From the NCBI GenBank assembly GCA_947441325.1, contig CANETR010000067.1:1-8326 (forward strand): DNA of 8,326 nt, read 5' to 3'. Of the stretch, positions 1-7,028 are shown one piece after another. How positions within the stretch are numbered: position 1 is the first letter of the stretch; each line of letters begins with the position of its first letter. The notes beneath the pieces are model-generated. The model was not told where the DNA came from. It did not search any database and saw nothing but the letters and a program-made list of their open reading frames with translations. This stretch comes from Saprospiraceae bacterium. GTDB lineage: Bacteria; Bacteroidota; Bacteroidia; Chitinophagales; Saprospiraceae. Position numbers and translations under genes: made by a program.

Positions 1-714
1 CGCCTGTTCTTTAAGTCTGTGCGCAGCCTCAATGGCATTTTCGCTTTTATTGCTAAAATTCTCTGCCTGTTTTTCAATAATTTGTCCCGATAACCTACTC
101 GTACCAGTATAATATATTAAAATATTATTTTCAAGCTCATTGAGATAATCCGATTTTATACGCAACGGATTTACAATCACCTTATCGTTGGCTTCGAATT
201 CCATAAAATTGAACCCACCAAAGGTAGCAGCATACTGATCCTGCTTTCCTCCGGCCATTTTCAAATCCTTTCGCTCAATTTCGAAGGCGAGGTGCGCAAT
301 GTCATATTCTCCCAAGGGAAGATTCAACCATTCTGCAAAGGCACCCAAAATAGCAACAGTGATTGTTGAGGAAGAACCAAGTCCCGATCCCTTGGGCACA
401 TCTACAAAGGTGGTTAATTTAAAAGAAAGTGCTTTGTGCACAAAATCTTTAACTATCCGATTGTAAACACCCTTCAAAATTTCAAGATGCCCGTCTAGTT
501 CTAGCTCTTCAGCACTGTCGAGTTCCTGCAGCTCGCCCATATCGACAGAATTTAGAATTATTTTTCCATTATGAAGTGGTTCAATACTCACACGGGCATA
601 AAGATTGATAGTAGCATTAAGCACTTTGCCACCATAAAGGTCAGAATAGGGACTTACATCGGTTCCTCCACCTGCAAGGCCTATCCTCAGTGGGGCTTTT
701 GAACGTATTATCAT
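1..714 (-). CDS. hddA: GHMP family sugar kinase, HddA-like (D-glycero-alpha-D-manno-heptose-7-phosphate kinase), 3' end outside window
   Basis: The frame is open from an ATG at 714-712 to base 1 (238 codons); the family is usually about 340 residues, so roughly the last third is missing. The N-terminus has the sugar-kinase signature [13 protein letters not shown] at residues 7-19. The GHMP ATP-binding loop [10 protein letters not shown] is at 107-116, and [13 protein letters not shown] at 155-167 is typical of the HddA-type subgroup. Known HddA enzymes phosphorylate D-glycero-D-manno-heptose 7-phosphate at C1 on the way to GDP-heptose for LPS, capsule or S-layer glycans; the enzyme is cytosolic. 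The start is supported because the substrate motif follows within seven residues. The gene is divergent from the methyltransferase at 842. The third GHMP motif lies outside the window. A related kinase acting on another sugar, such as a fucokinase-like enzyme, cannot be excluded, so the family is sure but the exact substrate is inferred. Confidence 0.88.
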   Translation of the reverse strand, partial: MIIRSKAPLRIGLAGGGTDVSPYSDLYGGKVLNATINLYARVSIEPLHNGKIILNSVDMGELQELDSAEELELDGHLEILKGVYNRIVKDFVHKALSFKLTTFVDVPKGSGLGSSSTITVAILGAFAEWLNLPLGEYDIAHLAFEIERKDLKMAGGKQDQYAATFGGFNFMEFEANDKVIVNPLRIKSDYLNELENNILIYYTGTSRLSGQIIEKQAENFSNKSENAIEAAHRLKEQA

Positions 715-789
715 TATTTTACAGTATTCATTTGAAGGTTATTATTTATCTTCCAAGGTCGAAATATAGTCGAATTTAGGGATTTTTTT

Positions 790-797
790 TATTTTTG
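790..797 (+). promoter_or_regulatory. Candidate Bacteroidota -7 box for the 842-4544 run
   Basis: TATTTTTG matches the Bacteroidota sigma-ABfr -7 consensus TAnnTTTG exactly and lies 44 bases before the ATG at 842. No clear TTG/TTTG -33 element is found 17-23 bases upstream, and the match sits in a T-rich run, so it could be chance. This 127-base intergenic region (715-841) must also hold the minus-strand promoter of the heptose kinase. The only hint for that is a one-mismatch -7 box (TATATTTC, reading right to left over 768-761) without a partner -33 element. Nothing else is recognised in the region. Confidence 0.4.
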
Positions 798-841
798 AAT
801 CTTTAAAGATAGGGATCTTATCAATTTACAATCAGCAACAC

Positions 842-1561
842 ATGAAACTCCTTTTTTTTCGTCGCCGTTTCAAGGCACTTTTTATGCAATTCAGACTGCA
901 TTATTTAATCGGTCCTTTTGAAAAAATAAACCTGACACTGAGTTATCTTTCAAAACTATCCAGATGGCGGCAAAAACAGGGAAAACTAGCCTATAATGAC
1001 TTCCCTGCCTCCTCTGTAAAACCTGAAAGACGATACGGTTTGTACCAATTTGTACAGGAAAATCACTTAAAAGATCAGGAAATAGTTTACCTCGAATTTG
1101 GCGTAGCTGCTGCCGATTCCTTTCGTTGGTGGCTTGCCAATCATAACAATACAGCTTCAAAATTTTACGGTTTCGATACCTTTACTGGTCTTCCCGAAGA
1201 TTGGGGACCTTTCAAAAAAGGTACCTTTGCGCAAAATGAAATTCCAAAAATAGATGACTCAAGAGCGGAATTTGTTCAGGGTCTTTTCCAGCAAACCCTT
1301 TTGCCTTTTATTGAAAATCAGGATTTAAAAAATAAGCGTCTCGTTATACATTTGGATGCCGATCTATATTCGGCTACACTTTTCGTGCTGACTCAGCTCT
1401 ATTCCAAACTTAAGCCGGGCGATATCATCTTTTTCGACGAATTCAATGTACCAATGTCTGAGTTTAAAGCCTGGGAAGATTTTGTTTCTGCTTTTTATGT
1501 AGAATACGAAGTATTGGGTGCTGTGAATAATTATTTCCAATTGGCATTGAAACTAAAATAG
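842..1561 (+). CDS. TylF/MycF-like class I SAM-dependent methyltransferase
   Basis: This 239-residue protein is predicted to be a cytosolic class I methyltransferase. The SAM-binding motif I is LEFGVAAADS (84-93). It is followed by YGFDTFTGLPEDW (109-121), which is characteristic of the macrocin O-methyltransferase (TylF) group. HLDADLYSAT (170-179) and DEF (199-201) correspond to the metal-binding acidic residues of MycF-type, Mg-dependent sugar O-methyltransferases. The first 50 residues are basic and hydrophobic (MKLLFFRRRF) and match no domain I recognise. The ATG at 842 is the first start in the frame after the intergenic region. The gene ends four bases before the GlpD start, so the two are almost certainly co-transcribed. 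Next to a heptose-kinase gene, a role in methylating a surface glycan sugar is plausible, but the substrate is unknown. No unusual residues are seen in the catalytic motifs. Confidence 0.8.
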   Translation: MKLLFFRRRFKALFMQFRLHYLIGPFEKINLTLSYLSKLSRWRQKQGKLAYNDFPASSVKPERRYGLYQFVQENHLKDQEIVYLEFGVAAADSFRWWLANHNNTASKFYGFDTFTGLPEDWGPFKKGTFAQNEIPKIDDSRAEFVQGLFQQTLLPFIENQDLKNKRLVIHLDADLYSATLFVLTQLYSKLKPGDIIFFDEFNVPMSEFKAWEDFVSAFYVEYEVLGAVNNYFQLALKLK

Positions 1562-1565
1562 TATC

Positions 1566-3245
1566 GTGCAGCCAAAATTATCCTCTATAAAATTTTCAGT
1601 AGAAGACAGAAAGTCTCAAATTGAACTGCTTTCAAATACCGAATTTGATCTTTTGGTAATTGGCGGAGGTATAACTGGTGCTGGCATAGCGCTTGATGCT
1701 GCTCAGCGTGGACTGAAAGTAGCACTGCTCGAGAAAAAAGATTATGCCTGGGGCACGAGTAGCCGAAGCACAAAACTCATACATGGCGGACTACGCTATC
1801 TGAAACAGATGGAGTTCAAACTGGTACAGGAAGTAGGTACCGAAAGAGCGATTGTGCACCGCAATGCGAGACATATTGTCGTTCCGGAAAAAATGCTCTT
1901 GCCAATTACCGAAGGCGGGTCTCTCTCAAAAAACATGAGCGCCTGGGCGCTTTGGGTCTATGACTGGCTGGCCGCTGTTGACAAAAGTGAAAGCAAAAAA
2001 ATGCTCAATGCTGCAGATACTGCAATGGCAGAACCTTTGCTCCGCAAAGAAGGACTCAAAGCAGGCGGTCTTTATTTCGAATATCGTACAGATGACGCAA
2101 GACTCACCGCTGAAATCCTAAAAACAGCAGTAGAATTTGGCGCAATTTGTCTCAATTATGCAGAAATAAATGGTTTTGAATATGATAGTGGCAATCTCAT
2201 CAAAAAAGCAAAGGTTATAGACAATTTGCAAGGCAGCGCCTTCTCGGTCAATGCTAAAATCTTTGTAAATGCTGCCGGTCCTTGGGTAGATAACCTGAGG
2301 GCTTTCGATACGGATGGCGTGAAAGGCAAAAGACTTCATCTGAGCAAAGGTGTACACCTTGTTATTCCTTTTGAAAAATTAGCGCTTAAACAGTCGGTAT
2401 ATTTTGATGTAAAAGCCGACAAAAGAATGATTTTTGCCATCCCCAGAGATTCAATAACCTATCTGGGAACTACTGATACCAACTTCAGCGGAGATATTGA
2501 GAACCCCGAAGCCAGTGCACAAGATGCCGCCTATATCATTGCCGCTGTTAATGAAATGTTCCCTAGCGCTGATTTGAAAGTTGAGGATGTCATTTCAAGT
2601 TGGGCAGGACTGAGGCCACTCATACATCAGGATGGAAAATCTGTTTCGGAACTTTCGCGCAAGGATGAAATATTTTTATCTAAATCGGGACTAATTTCCA
2701 TTGCCGGAGGCAAACTCACCGGTTATCGAAAAATGGCCGAGAAAGTAGTGAATCTGGTCTCGAAAAAATTAGGCAGAAATGTTGCCTGCGGCACAAAAAA
2801 CTTAAAATTGAGCGGGGCTGATTTCGAAACTAATGAAGCTCTTGACAGATTTTTTAACCTTCGCTGCGGACAGGCTAAGCAAATTTCGGCAAGTCATCGG
2901 GAAATAAAATCTTTGCTCAACCGCTATGGCGCCAATATCGACTTGATTATTGCAAATGCCTTTGAACTATATCAGCAGGAGCCCGACCCTTCAAAAAGGC
3001 TATTATTGGCCGAGCTTAATTACTGTATCGAATACGAACAGGTTGCCAGCTTGTGCGATTTTTTAATCCGCAGAAGTGGCCGACTTTACTTCAACAGACC
3101 CGAATTGGAAAATCAATACCATTTTATTGCCGAAGCAATGGCAAAAAAATTGAATTGGACTAGCACAGAAACAGCCGAAAATATGCTGGAATTTGAGACC
3201 GAATACAATAGAGTGCTTGCTTTTAAAAATTCCGAGATCGCCTAA
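1566..3245 (+). CDS. glpD: Aerobic glycerol-3-phosphate dehydrogenase, FAD-dependent
   Basis: This 559-residue enzyme should oxidise sn-glycerol 3-phosphate to dihydroxyacetone phosphate and pass electrons through FAD to the quinone pool (EC 1.1.5.3) at the inner face of the cytoplasmic membrane. The FAD dinucleotide-binding motif is VIGGGITGAG (31-40). GTSSRSTKLIHGGLRYL (63-79) is the first FAD-G3P dehydrogenase signature, and GGKLTGYRKMAE (381-392) matches the second. TTDTNF (302-307) and SSWAGLRPL (344-352, with Arg350 likely contacting the substrate phosphate) complete the DAO fold. Residues from about 410 to 540 form the C-terminal DAO_C helical domain, so the length is full for the family. 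The start is GTG: an in-frame TAA lies at 1554-1556 and no other ATG, GTG or TTG precedes the FAD motif. The spacing of four bases from the methyltransferase stop suggests translational coupling. No glycerol kinase or facilitator is visible nearby. Confidence 0.95.
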   Translation: MQPKLSSIKFSVEDRKSQIELLSNTEFDLLVIGGGITGAGIALDAAQRGLKVALLEKKDYAWGTSSRSTKLIHGGLRYLKQMEFKLVQEVGTERAIVHRNARHIVVPEKMLLPITEGGSLSKNMSAWALWVYDWLAAVDKSESKKMLNAADTAMAEPLLRKEGLKAGGLYFEYRTDDARLTAEILKTAVEFGAICLNYAEINGFEYDSGNLIKKAKVIDNLQGSAFSVNAKIFVNAAGPWVDNLRAFDTDGVKGKRLHLSKGVHLVIPFEKLALKQSVYFDVKADKRMIFAIPRDSITYLGTTDTNFSGDIENPEASAQDAAYIIAAVNEMFPSADLKVEDVISSWAGLRPLIHQDGKSVSELSRKDEIFLSKSGLISIAGGKLTGYRKMAEKVVNLVSKKLGRNVACGTKNLKLSGADFETNEALDRFFNLRCGQAKQISASHREIKSLLNRYGANIDLIIANAFELYQQEPDPSKRLLLAELNYCIEYEQVASLCDFLIRRSGRLYFNRPELENQYHFIAEAMAKKLNWTSTETAENMLEFETEYNRVLAFKNSEIA

Positions 3246-3260
3246 ATCAATCCTATAATT

Positions 3261-4544
3261 ATGCAGGTATCAATTCTGAAAATATTCTTTTGCATGCTGA
3301 TGCTATGCAGTTTTTTGATTTCTTCGGCTCAGGAAACACTCAAAACTGCCGATGATTATTTCAAAAAGCAGGACTATGAAAAGGCTTTGCAACACCTGCA
3401 GATTATGCTGAACAATCCTCAGCAGTTGAAGGGCGATGAACATTATTTTGCCTTGCTGCTAAAAGCAAAATCTCAGCTGAATTTACTCGATAGGGCTGTA
3501 AAAAATAAGGACAACAAAAATATTGAGAAATACAAAGATGCTTATTTTTTGGCCTATCAGGATTTAATCGAAGCCCGAAAATTCATGCTAGGCGAGGCTG
3601 CAAAAAAAGAAACTGAATCCTTGGGAAACTATCTGCACCGCAGTATCACAAATCTGGGCGCTGGAATTCTGAACACAATCTATTCCGATGCAAAAATGAC
3701 CCAATCAGCAAAAGACGCTTCTCTGGACGAAGCACAGAAATATCTGATGGCCGCAATCAGCCTCAAACCCAATGATTATAGTGCTTACGATTTTTACGGT
3801 CAGGTAATGATGCTTAAAAAGGCTGATGATGATGCCCTGGCATACTTCGAAAAATCAAAAAAATATTTTGCCGAAAGCAAAACTAATTCTACCGATTTAG
3901 GCCATTTCAGGGTTTACGGCAATATTGCTATTATACAACTGAACAGAAAAAATGGCGCTGAGGCACTTAAGACAATTGAAACAGCAAAAAACAATCTTGA
4001 AAGCCATTATGAAAGGATTAACAAAAAGGACAGTTTGTCGAATAAGGAATATTTGGGGATGAAATCATTGCTCCAAAATATCGAGAATGACATCTATCTC
4101 AATAGTCCCGATCTAGCCCAAAAGGCAATGGAAAAATTCAACACTCAAATCAAAGCAAATCCGTCAGAACTAAGTGCCCGCTTCTCCCTTGCGCAGGTGT
4201 ACGAACAACAAAAAATGTATTCGGAAGCTGCTGCTGAATACGAATCCTTATTAAAAATTGATAGTACAAATAGATTGGCAAACTATAATCTCGGCATTTT
4301 GTACCTGAATGAGGCTATGGGAATTGAATCAAAAATTAACCCTGAGGATGCCGATACAAAACTAAAAACCAAGTTTATTAATCTACTTCAGCGTTCTGAA
4401 AGCTCACTAAAAAAAGCACTTGGCCCCGAGGAAAAAGACATCGAATGTATCGACGCACTTTTGAAAATTTATACCCGCCTTCAAAACAAAGAGGCCTATC
4501 TGTATTACAGAAACCTGAAGACCACATTGTTAAAGTCAAAATAG
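3261..4544 (+). CDS. Exported tetratricopeptide-repeat protein
   Basis: This 427-residue protein starts with a Sec signal peptide: Lys7, a hydrophobic core over residues 8-20, then SSA-Q with likely cleavage after Ala23. Neither Cys11 nor Cys16 sits in a lipobox, so a periplasmic soluble protein is more likely than a lipoprotein. TPR-like helical pairs are visible at about 27-52 (ADDYFKKQDYEKALQHL), 154-200 (EAQKYLMAAISLKPNDYSAY) and 302-350 (ending LKIDSTNRLANYNLGILYLN). The region between is Lys- and Glu-rich and probably contains degenerate TPR units. TPR proteins act as binding scaffolds; no enzymatic motif is seen and the partner is unknown. The gene begins 15 bases after the GlpD stop and seems to be last in the run, since its stop codon lies within five bases of the convergent gene's stop. 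Confidence 0.75.
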   Translation: MQVSILKIFFCMLMLCSFLISSAQETLKTADDYFKKQDYEKALQHLQIMLNNPQQLKGDEHYFALLLKAKSQLNLLDRAVKNKDNKNIEKYKDAYFLAYQDLIEARKFMLGEAAKKETESLGNYLHRSITNLGAGILNTIYSDAKMTQSAKDASLDEAQKYLMAAISLKPNDYSAYDFYGQVMMLKKADDDALAYFEKSKKYFAESKTNSTDLGHFRVYGNIAIIQLNRKNGAEALKTIETAKNNLESHYERINKKDSLSNKEYLGMKSLLQNIENDIYLNSPDLAQKAMEKFNTQIKANPSELSARFSLAQVYEQQKMYSEAAAEYESLLKIDSTNRLANYNLGILYLNEAMGIESKINPEDADTKLKTKFINLLQRSESSLKKALGPEEKDIECIDALLKIYTRLQNKEAYLYYRNLKTTLLKSK

Positions 4545-4551
4545 CGCGCTA
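4542..4551. repeat. Ten-base palindrome containing both convergent stop codons
   Basis: TAGCGCGCTA is a perfect inverted repeat. Its left three bases (4542-4544) are the TAG stop of the plus-strand TPR gene and its right three (4549-4551) are the TAG stop of the minus-strand gene. There is no flanking T tract and the arms are only five bases without a loop, so it is not a usable rho-independent terminator. No other terminator is visible at this junction, which implies that transcripts from each side run into the opposite gene or end by another mechanism. Confidence 0.7.
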
Positions 4552-6015
4552 GGAGATTTTATCAATATGCCAGCGACAAATGCTGCTCATCTCAGCATCT
4601 TCAGCAAAGCCGATTAAGCCAAAAAGTAATTGCCAGTTTTGATCCATTTCGGAAAGTTTCCTCCCATTTTTTTCAAAAAACTGCGCATTTATCAACCAAA
4701 CTGCTATCGAAAATTCTTTAGGATTGGCTATCGACGCCCTGATAAAAGGACAACAATAAGGATAGATATAAGGAACACGGATAAGTGTAGAATTAAAACA
4801 TAGCGTTAATCCGTTCAGCATTCCATCTATAATAAAATCTCTGCAGTCAAGTGTTTCCTCATTTTTCCCCGAAACATTCAAACAATAGGAATCACTAATT
4901 TTTAAACCTTTTGATTCCAGATAATTTTTGGCAAAGGCAAGACTGCCCCCGCTATATCTATCATCATCAAAGAGGATATAATTGGCATCTTTCGGTATTT
5001 TAACAGCCTGAACAGCTAGTTCATTTGCTCCGGCTCTTTTTCCGAAACCAAGAAATCGACTACCGAAAAGGTCAAAACTTCTCGAAATTTCAAAATTGTA
5101 TAAAGAAGGCAGCATTGCATCGAGACTAATGAAAGTATCTGCTTCGAGCTGTAAAAAAACAAGTCGCTGATTGCTGAGTTTTTGAAGGCTGATTTCACAG
5201 TACTGAGGCCTTAGCAGTTCAATCATATTTTCCTCACGCTCATCAATTTCCTCTACCCTCAGCCTCAGTTTTTTCTTTGGTTCATTGACAAAATTGTTAT
5301 TTAGTCTAATGCTTGTGGAGCTTTGTGGATTATCGGATTCTATCCATAAGATATTTTTATTTGAACTTAGTTTTTGACGATAATCTGCATATTGTTTTTC
5401 ATAAGTCGGTCTGCCAACCACCACACAATAGCCTCTTTTCAAAAAACTAAGTGCAAAGCGAGCATTATCGGCACCACAGACGTAAAAAACCGGAATTTTT
5501 CGTCCAATATGGTGTTCTATATAGGCTTCGAGCCGAACAATTACATCTGTAAAATTTACCGCAACCTTATTGAAAAGGGACTCCCAGGGATCGACCGAAA
5601 TCCAGTCCGAGGCGCCACTATTATTGATCAATTCCTGCAAAAGCCTTATTCTTTTTGGAGCAGCAATCGCATTCTCAGATATTTTTGCATTAATGTACTC
5701 ATCGTGCCCCGCCGAGAGATAGGCAGCCGCAATTTCAAAACCTGCCTCTTCGACAGCTGCTCTTGCAGCTTTAATCATTTCGATATGTCCCTCATGCGCA
5801 GGGCAATATGCACCAGTACAAAGCAGCACTGCAGGATTTTTTGCATTCAAAAGTCCATCAAATGCCAATGGCGTGCAAAGTAAATCGATGCTATCGACTG
5901 GATTTCGAACTTCTTTATCTGTATCGTAAAAAAAGCCCGCTTCCAATATACCTTCCTCCCCTATCAGCGGATAGAGTTCAGCATAAAAGGGATCTTTGGC
6001 GATTTTTAAGTGCAT
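4549..6015 (-). CDS. Two-domain protein: NMNAT-like nucleotidyltransferase fused to a phosphoribosyltransferase-like domain
   Basis: The 488-residue protein has three parts. Residues 1-60 are unassigned. Residues 62-240 form an HXGH nucleotidyltransferase core: GAYCPAHEGH (68-77, His74 and His77), YLSAGHDEY (99-107), DWISVDPWES (137-146), CGADN (180-184), GRPTY (201-205) and SSTSIR (232-237), the last equivalent to the ISSTxxR motif. These match nicotinamide/nicotinate mononucleotide adenylyltransferases, which make NAD from NMN and ATP. Residues 345-359 (NYILFDDDRYSGGSL) fit the type I PRPP-binding loop: hydrophobic strand, acidic cluster, then S-G-G-S. The last 110 residues include a Cys pair in YPYCCPF (418-424) and match nothing I recognise. 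All key catalytic residues of the first domain are present, so activity is likely; the base or nucleotide used is unknown. The gene follows the oxygenase gene by 70 bases on the same strand, and no promoter is seen between them. No signal peptide, so cytosolic. Confidence 0.78.
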   Translation of the reverse strand: MHLKIAKDPFYAELYPLIGEEGILEAGFFYDTDKEVRNPVDSIDLLCTPLAFDGLLNAKNPAVLLCTGAYCPAHEGHIEMIKAARAAVEEAGFEIAAAYLSAGHDEYINAKISENAIAAPKRIRLLQELINNSGASDWISVDPWESLFNKVAVNFTDVIVRLEAYIEHHIGRKIPVFYVCGADNARFALSFLKRGYCVVVGRPTYEKQYADYRQKLSSNKNILWIESDNPQSSTSIRLNNNFVNEPKKKLRLRVEEIDEREENMIELLRPQYCEISLQKLSNQRLVFLQLEADTFISLDAMLPSLYNFEISRSFDLFGSRFLGFGKRAGANELAVQAVKIPKDANYILFDDDRYSGGSLAFAKNYLESKGLKISDSYCLNVSGKNEETLDCRDFIIDGMLNGLTLCFNSTLIRVPYIYPYCCPFIRASIANPKEFSIAVWLINAQFFEKNGRKLSEMDQNWQLLFGLIGFAEDAEMSSICRWHIDKIS

Positions 6016-6085
6016 GTTGGATACAGTAAAATCAATTTTTAACTTTTACGATTTGAAGTTTTCCTTTTTACATGATTGTTTTAAG
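6016..6085 (-). other. Spacer between the oxygenase and NMNAT/PRTase genes
   Basis: The 70 bases between the oxygenase stop and the next start are AT-rich. On the minus strand I find no TAnnTTTG box, no hairpin followed by a T tract and no credible small gene. The simplest reading is that both genes lie on one transcript, but a weak internal promoter cannot be ruled out by eye. Confidence 0.5.
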
Positions 6086-6850
6086 TCATATCGCCTCAAA
6101 AACTAAATCCGTCCGAATCAAAATTCTCTCTTCCGAACAGGGTTCTGCATCATGATATAAACGATGATCAAATAAAAAAACGGATCCTGACTTTGGACTC
6201 ACCTTAAAGAGAACTTCCTCCTGCCCTGCCTTTGAATCTCGGTCCTGATGTTTGCGCAAGCTTTCCGGAATCATATCCTGCCCATCTTTCAGAATTCTGG
6301 TTGAACCGCCATTTTGGTGACTACTTAAATAAAAGAGCACCGACATCAATGAACGGTATCGGGCATCTGGATAAATAAAAGCTGCATCATAATGCGGCAA
6401 ATGTAATGCCCCTGGTGGATAAGACATCATCCTCAAAAGTGGTGAAAGTCCAATAGGTCTCCATTTGTATGATAAGGGCTCCTGCCAAAAATCAGTTCTC
6501 GAAAATTCGTTAAATTCCCTTTCTTTCAGAAATGGCTGAAGCAGTTTATAAAGTTGGTCGGATAAATTTGGTGCCCAAATACTCAATCTTTCAGAACCTG
6601 CATAATTATCAATTTTTTCATTTTTTCTTCCAAGGGCTGAGACTGTTTCTTTGTTTGGGGAATTGTTGAAAATCTTTTGCAAATTATTTACATCAGTCTC
6701 TGAAACTAGATTCTCAATTATTACAACTGAATCTTGGTCTTCTGAAAGCAAGGGCCTTTCTGTACCCTCCAAATCAAAATAAATTTGAGCTTCAGTACCA
6801 CCAGGAAGCAGCTTCAAGTCAGGAAAAGTGCTCGACAGTATTGGATGCAT
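6086..6850 (-). CDS. 2-oxoglutarate/Fe(II)-dependent oxygenase, prolyl-4-hydroxylase-like
   Basis: This 254-residue protein has the double-stranded beta-helix signature of 2OG-Fe(II) oxygenases in its C-terminal half. The metal triad is HYD (His153, Asp155) in ALHLPHYDAAF and His233 in DHRLYHDAEP. An Arg at 242 or 246, 9 or 13 residues after the distal His, probably binds the 2-oxoglutarate carboxylate. The segment SVLFYLSSHQNGGSTRI (170-186) and the strand SGSVFLFDH (221-229) are typical of the prolyl-4-hydroxylase-like group. The N-terminal 100 residues are less conserved, and VVIIENLVS (42-50) is the usual opening strand of these enzymes. Such proteins hydroxylate a protein side chain or small molecule using O2; the substrate is unknown. 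The ATG at 6850 is preceded by an A-rich leader with no Shine-Dalgarno. It is the first gene of a two-gene minus-strand unit and is divergent from the SprB-repeat protein gene. I saw no good TAnnTTTG promoter for it. Confidence 0.82.
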   Translation of the reverse strand: MHPILSSTFPDLKLLPGGTEAQIYFDLEGTERPLLSEDQDSVVIIENLVSETDVNNLQKIFNNSPNKETVSALGRKNEKIDNYAGSERLSIWAPNLSDQLYKLLQPFLKEREFNEFSRTDFWQEPLSYKWRPIGLSPLLRMMSYPPGALHLPHYDAAFIYPDARYRSLMSVLFYLSSHQNGGSTRILKDGQDMIPESLRKHQDRDSKAGQEEVLFKVSPKSGSVFLFDHRLYHDAEPCSEERILIRTDLVFEAI

Positions 6851-6953
6851 TAATTTGCTTTTTGTAGTGTTATTGTAAATTTAATCCAAATCTTTCTATT
6901 TTGTAAAAAATCATTGAAAATGTACCAATTATTAAATAATCAAGCATTTAATG

Positions 6954-6984
6954 TTGTAATTTTTCTATCAAAAGCATATATTTG
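6954..6984 (+). promoter_or_regulatory. Bacteroidota-type promoter for the SprB-repeat protein gene
   Basis: The -7 box TATATTTG (6977-6984) matches TAnnTTTG exactly. A TTG (6954-6956) lies 20 bases upstream, the expected distance for the -33 element. Transcription would begin near 6990 and leave an untranslated leader of about 40 bases before the ATG at 7029. The rest of the 178-base divergent intergenic region (6851-7028) is AT-rich. The minus-strand promoter of the oxygenase should also lie here, but only a one-mismatch -7 box without a correctly spaced -33 element is visible near 6887-6894. Confidence 0.65.
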
Positions 6985-7028
6985 AGTTGATACATTCGAT
7001 AATCAAAAACTAAACTAAATCTGCCACT

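Noticed and set aside
805..820. Small hairpin AAGAT-AGGG-ATCTT before the methyltransferase start
   Set aside because: The stem is only five base pairs and AT-rich, with no T tract and no resemblance to a known riboswitch or attenuator, so chance is the best explanation.
891..2357. Minus-strand open frames at 891-1160, 1585-1773 and 2118-2357
   Set aside because: All are antisense to the well-supported methyltransferase and glpD genes and show no domain or start context of their own.
3261..3332. Possible lipoprotein signal in the TPR protein
   Set aside because: Cys11 and Cys16 are not preceded by a lipobox ([LVI][AST][GA]C), and an ordinary SSA-Q cleavage site follows, so a signal peptidase I substrate is more likely.
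5374..5883. Plus-strand open frame of 169 codons, and another at 5808-6029
   Set aside because: Both lie antisense to the nucleotidyltransferase domain, whose HXGH and SSTxxR motifs are intact on the minus strand. The plus-strand translations show no recognisable domain and have the Cys/Ile-rich look of a shadow frame.
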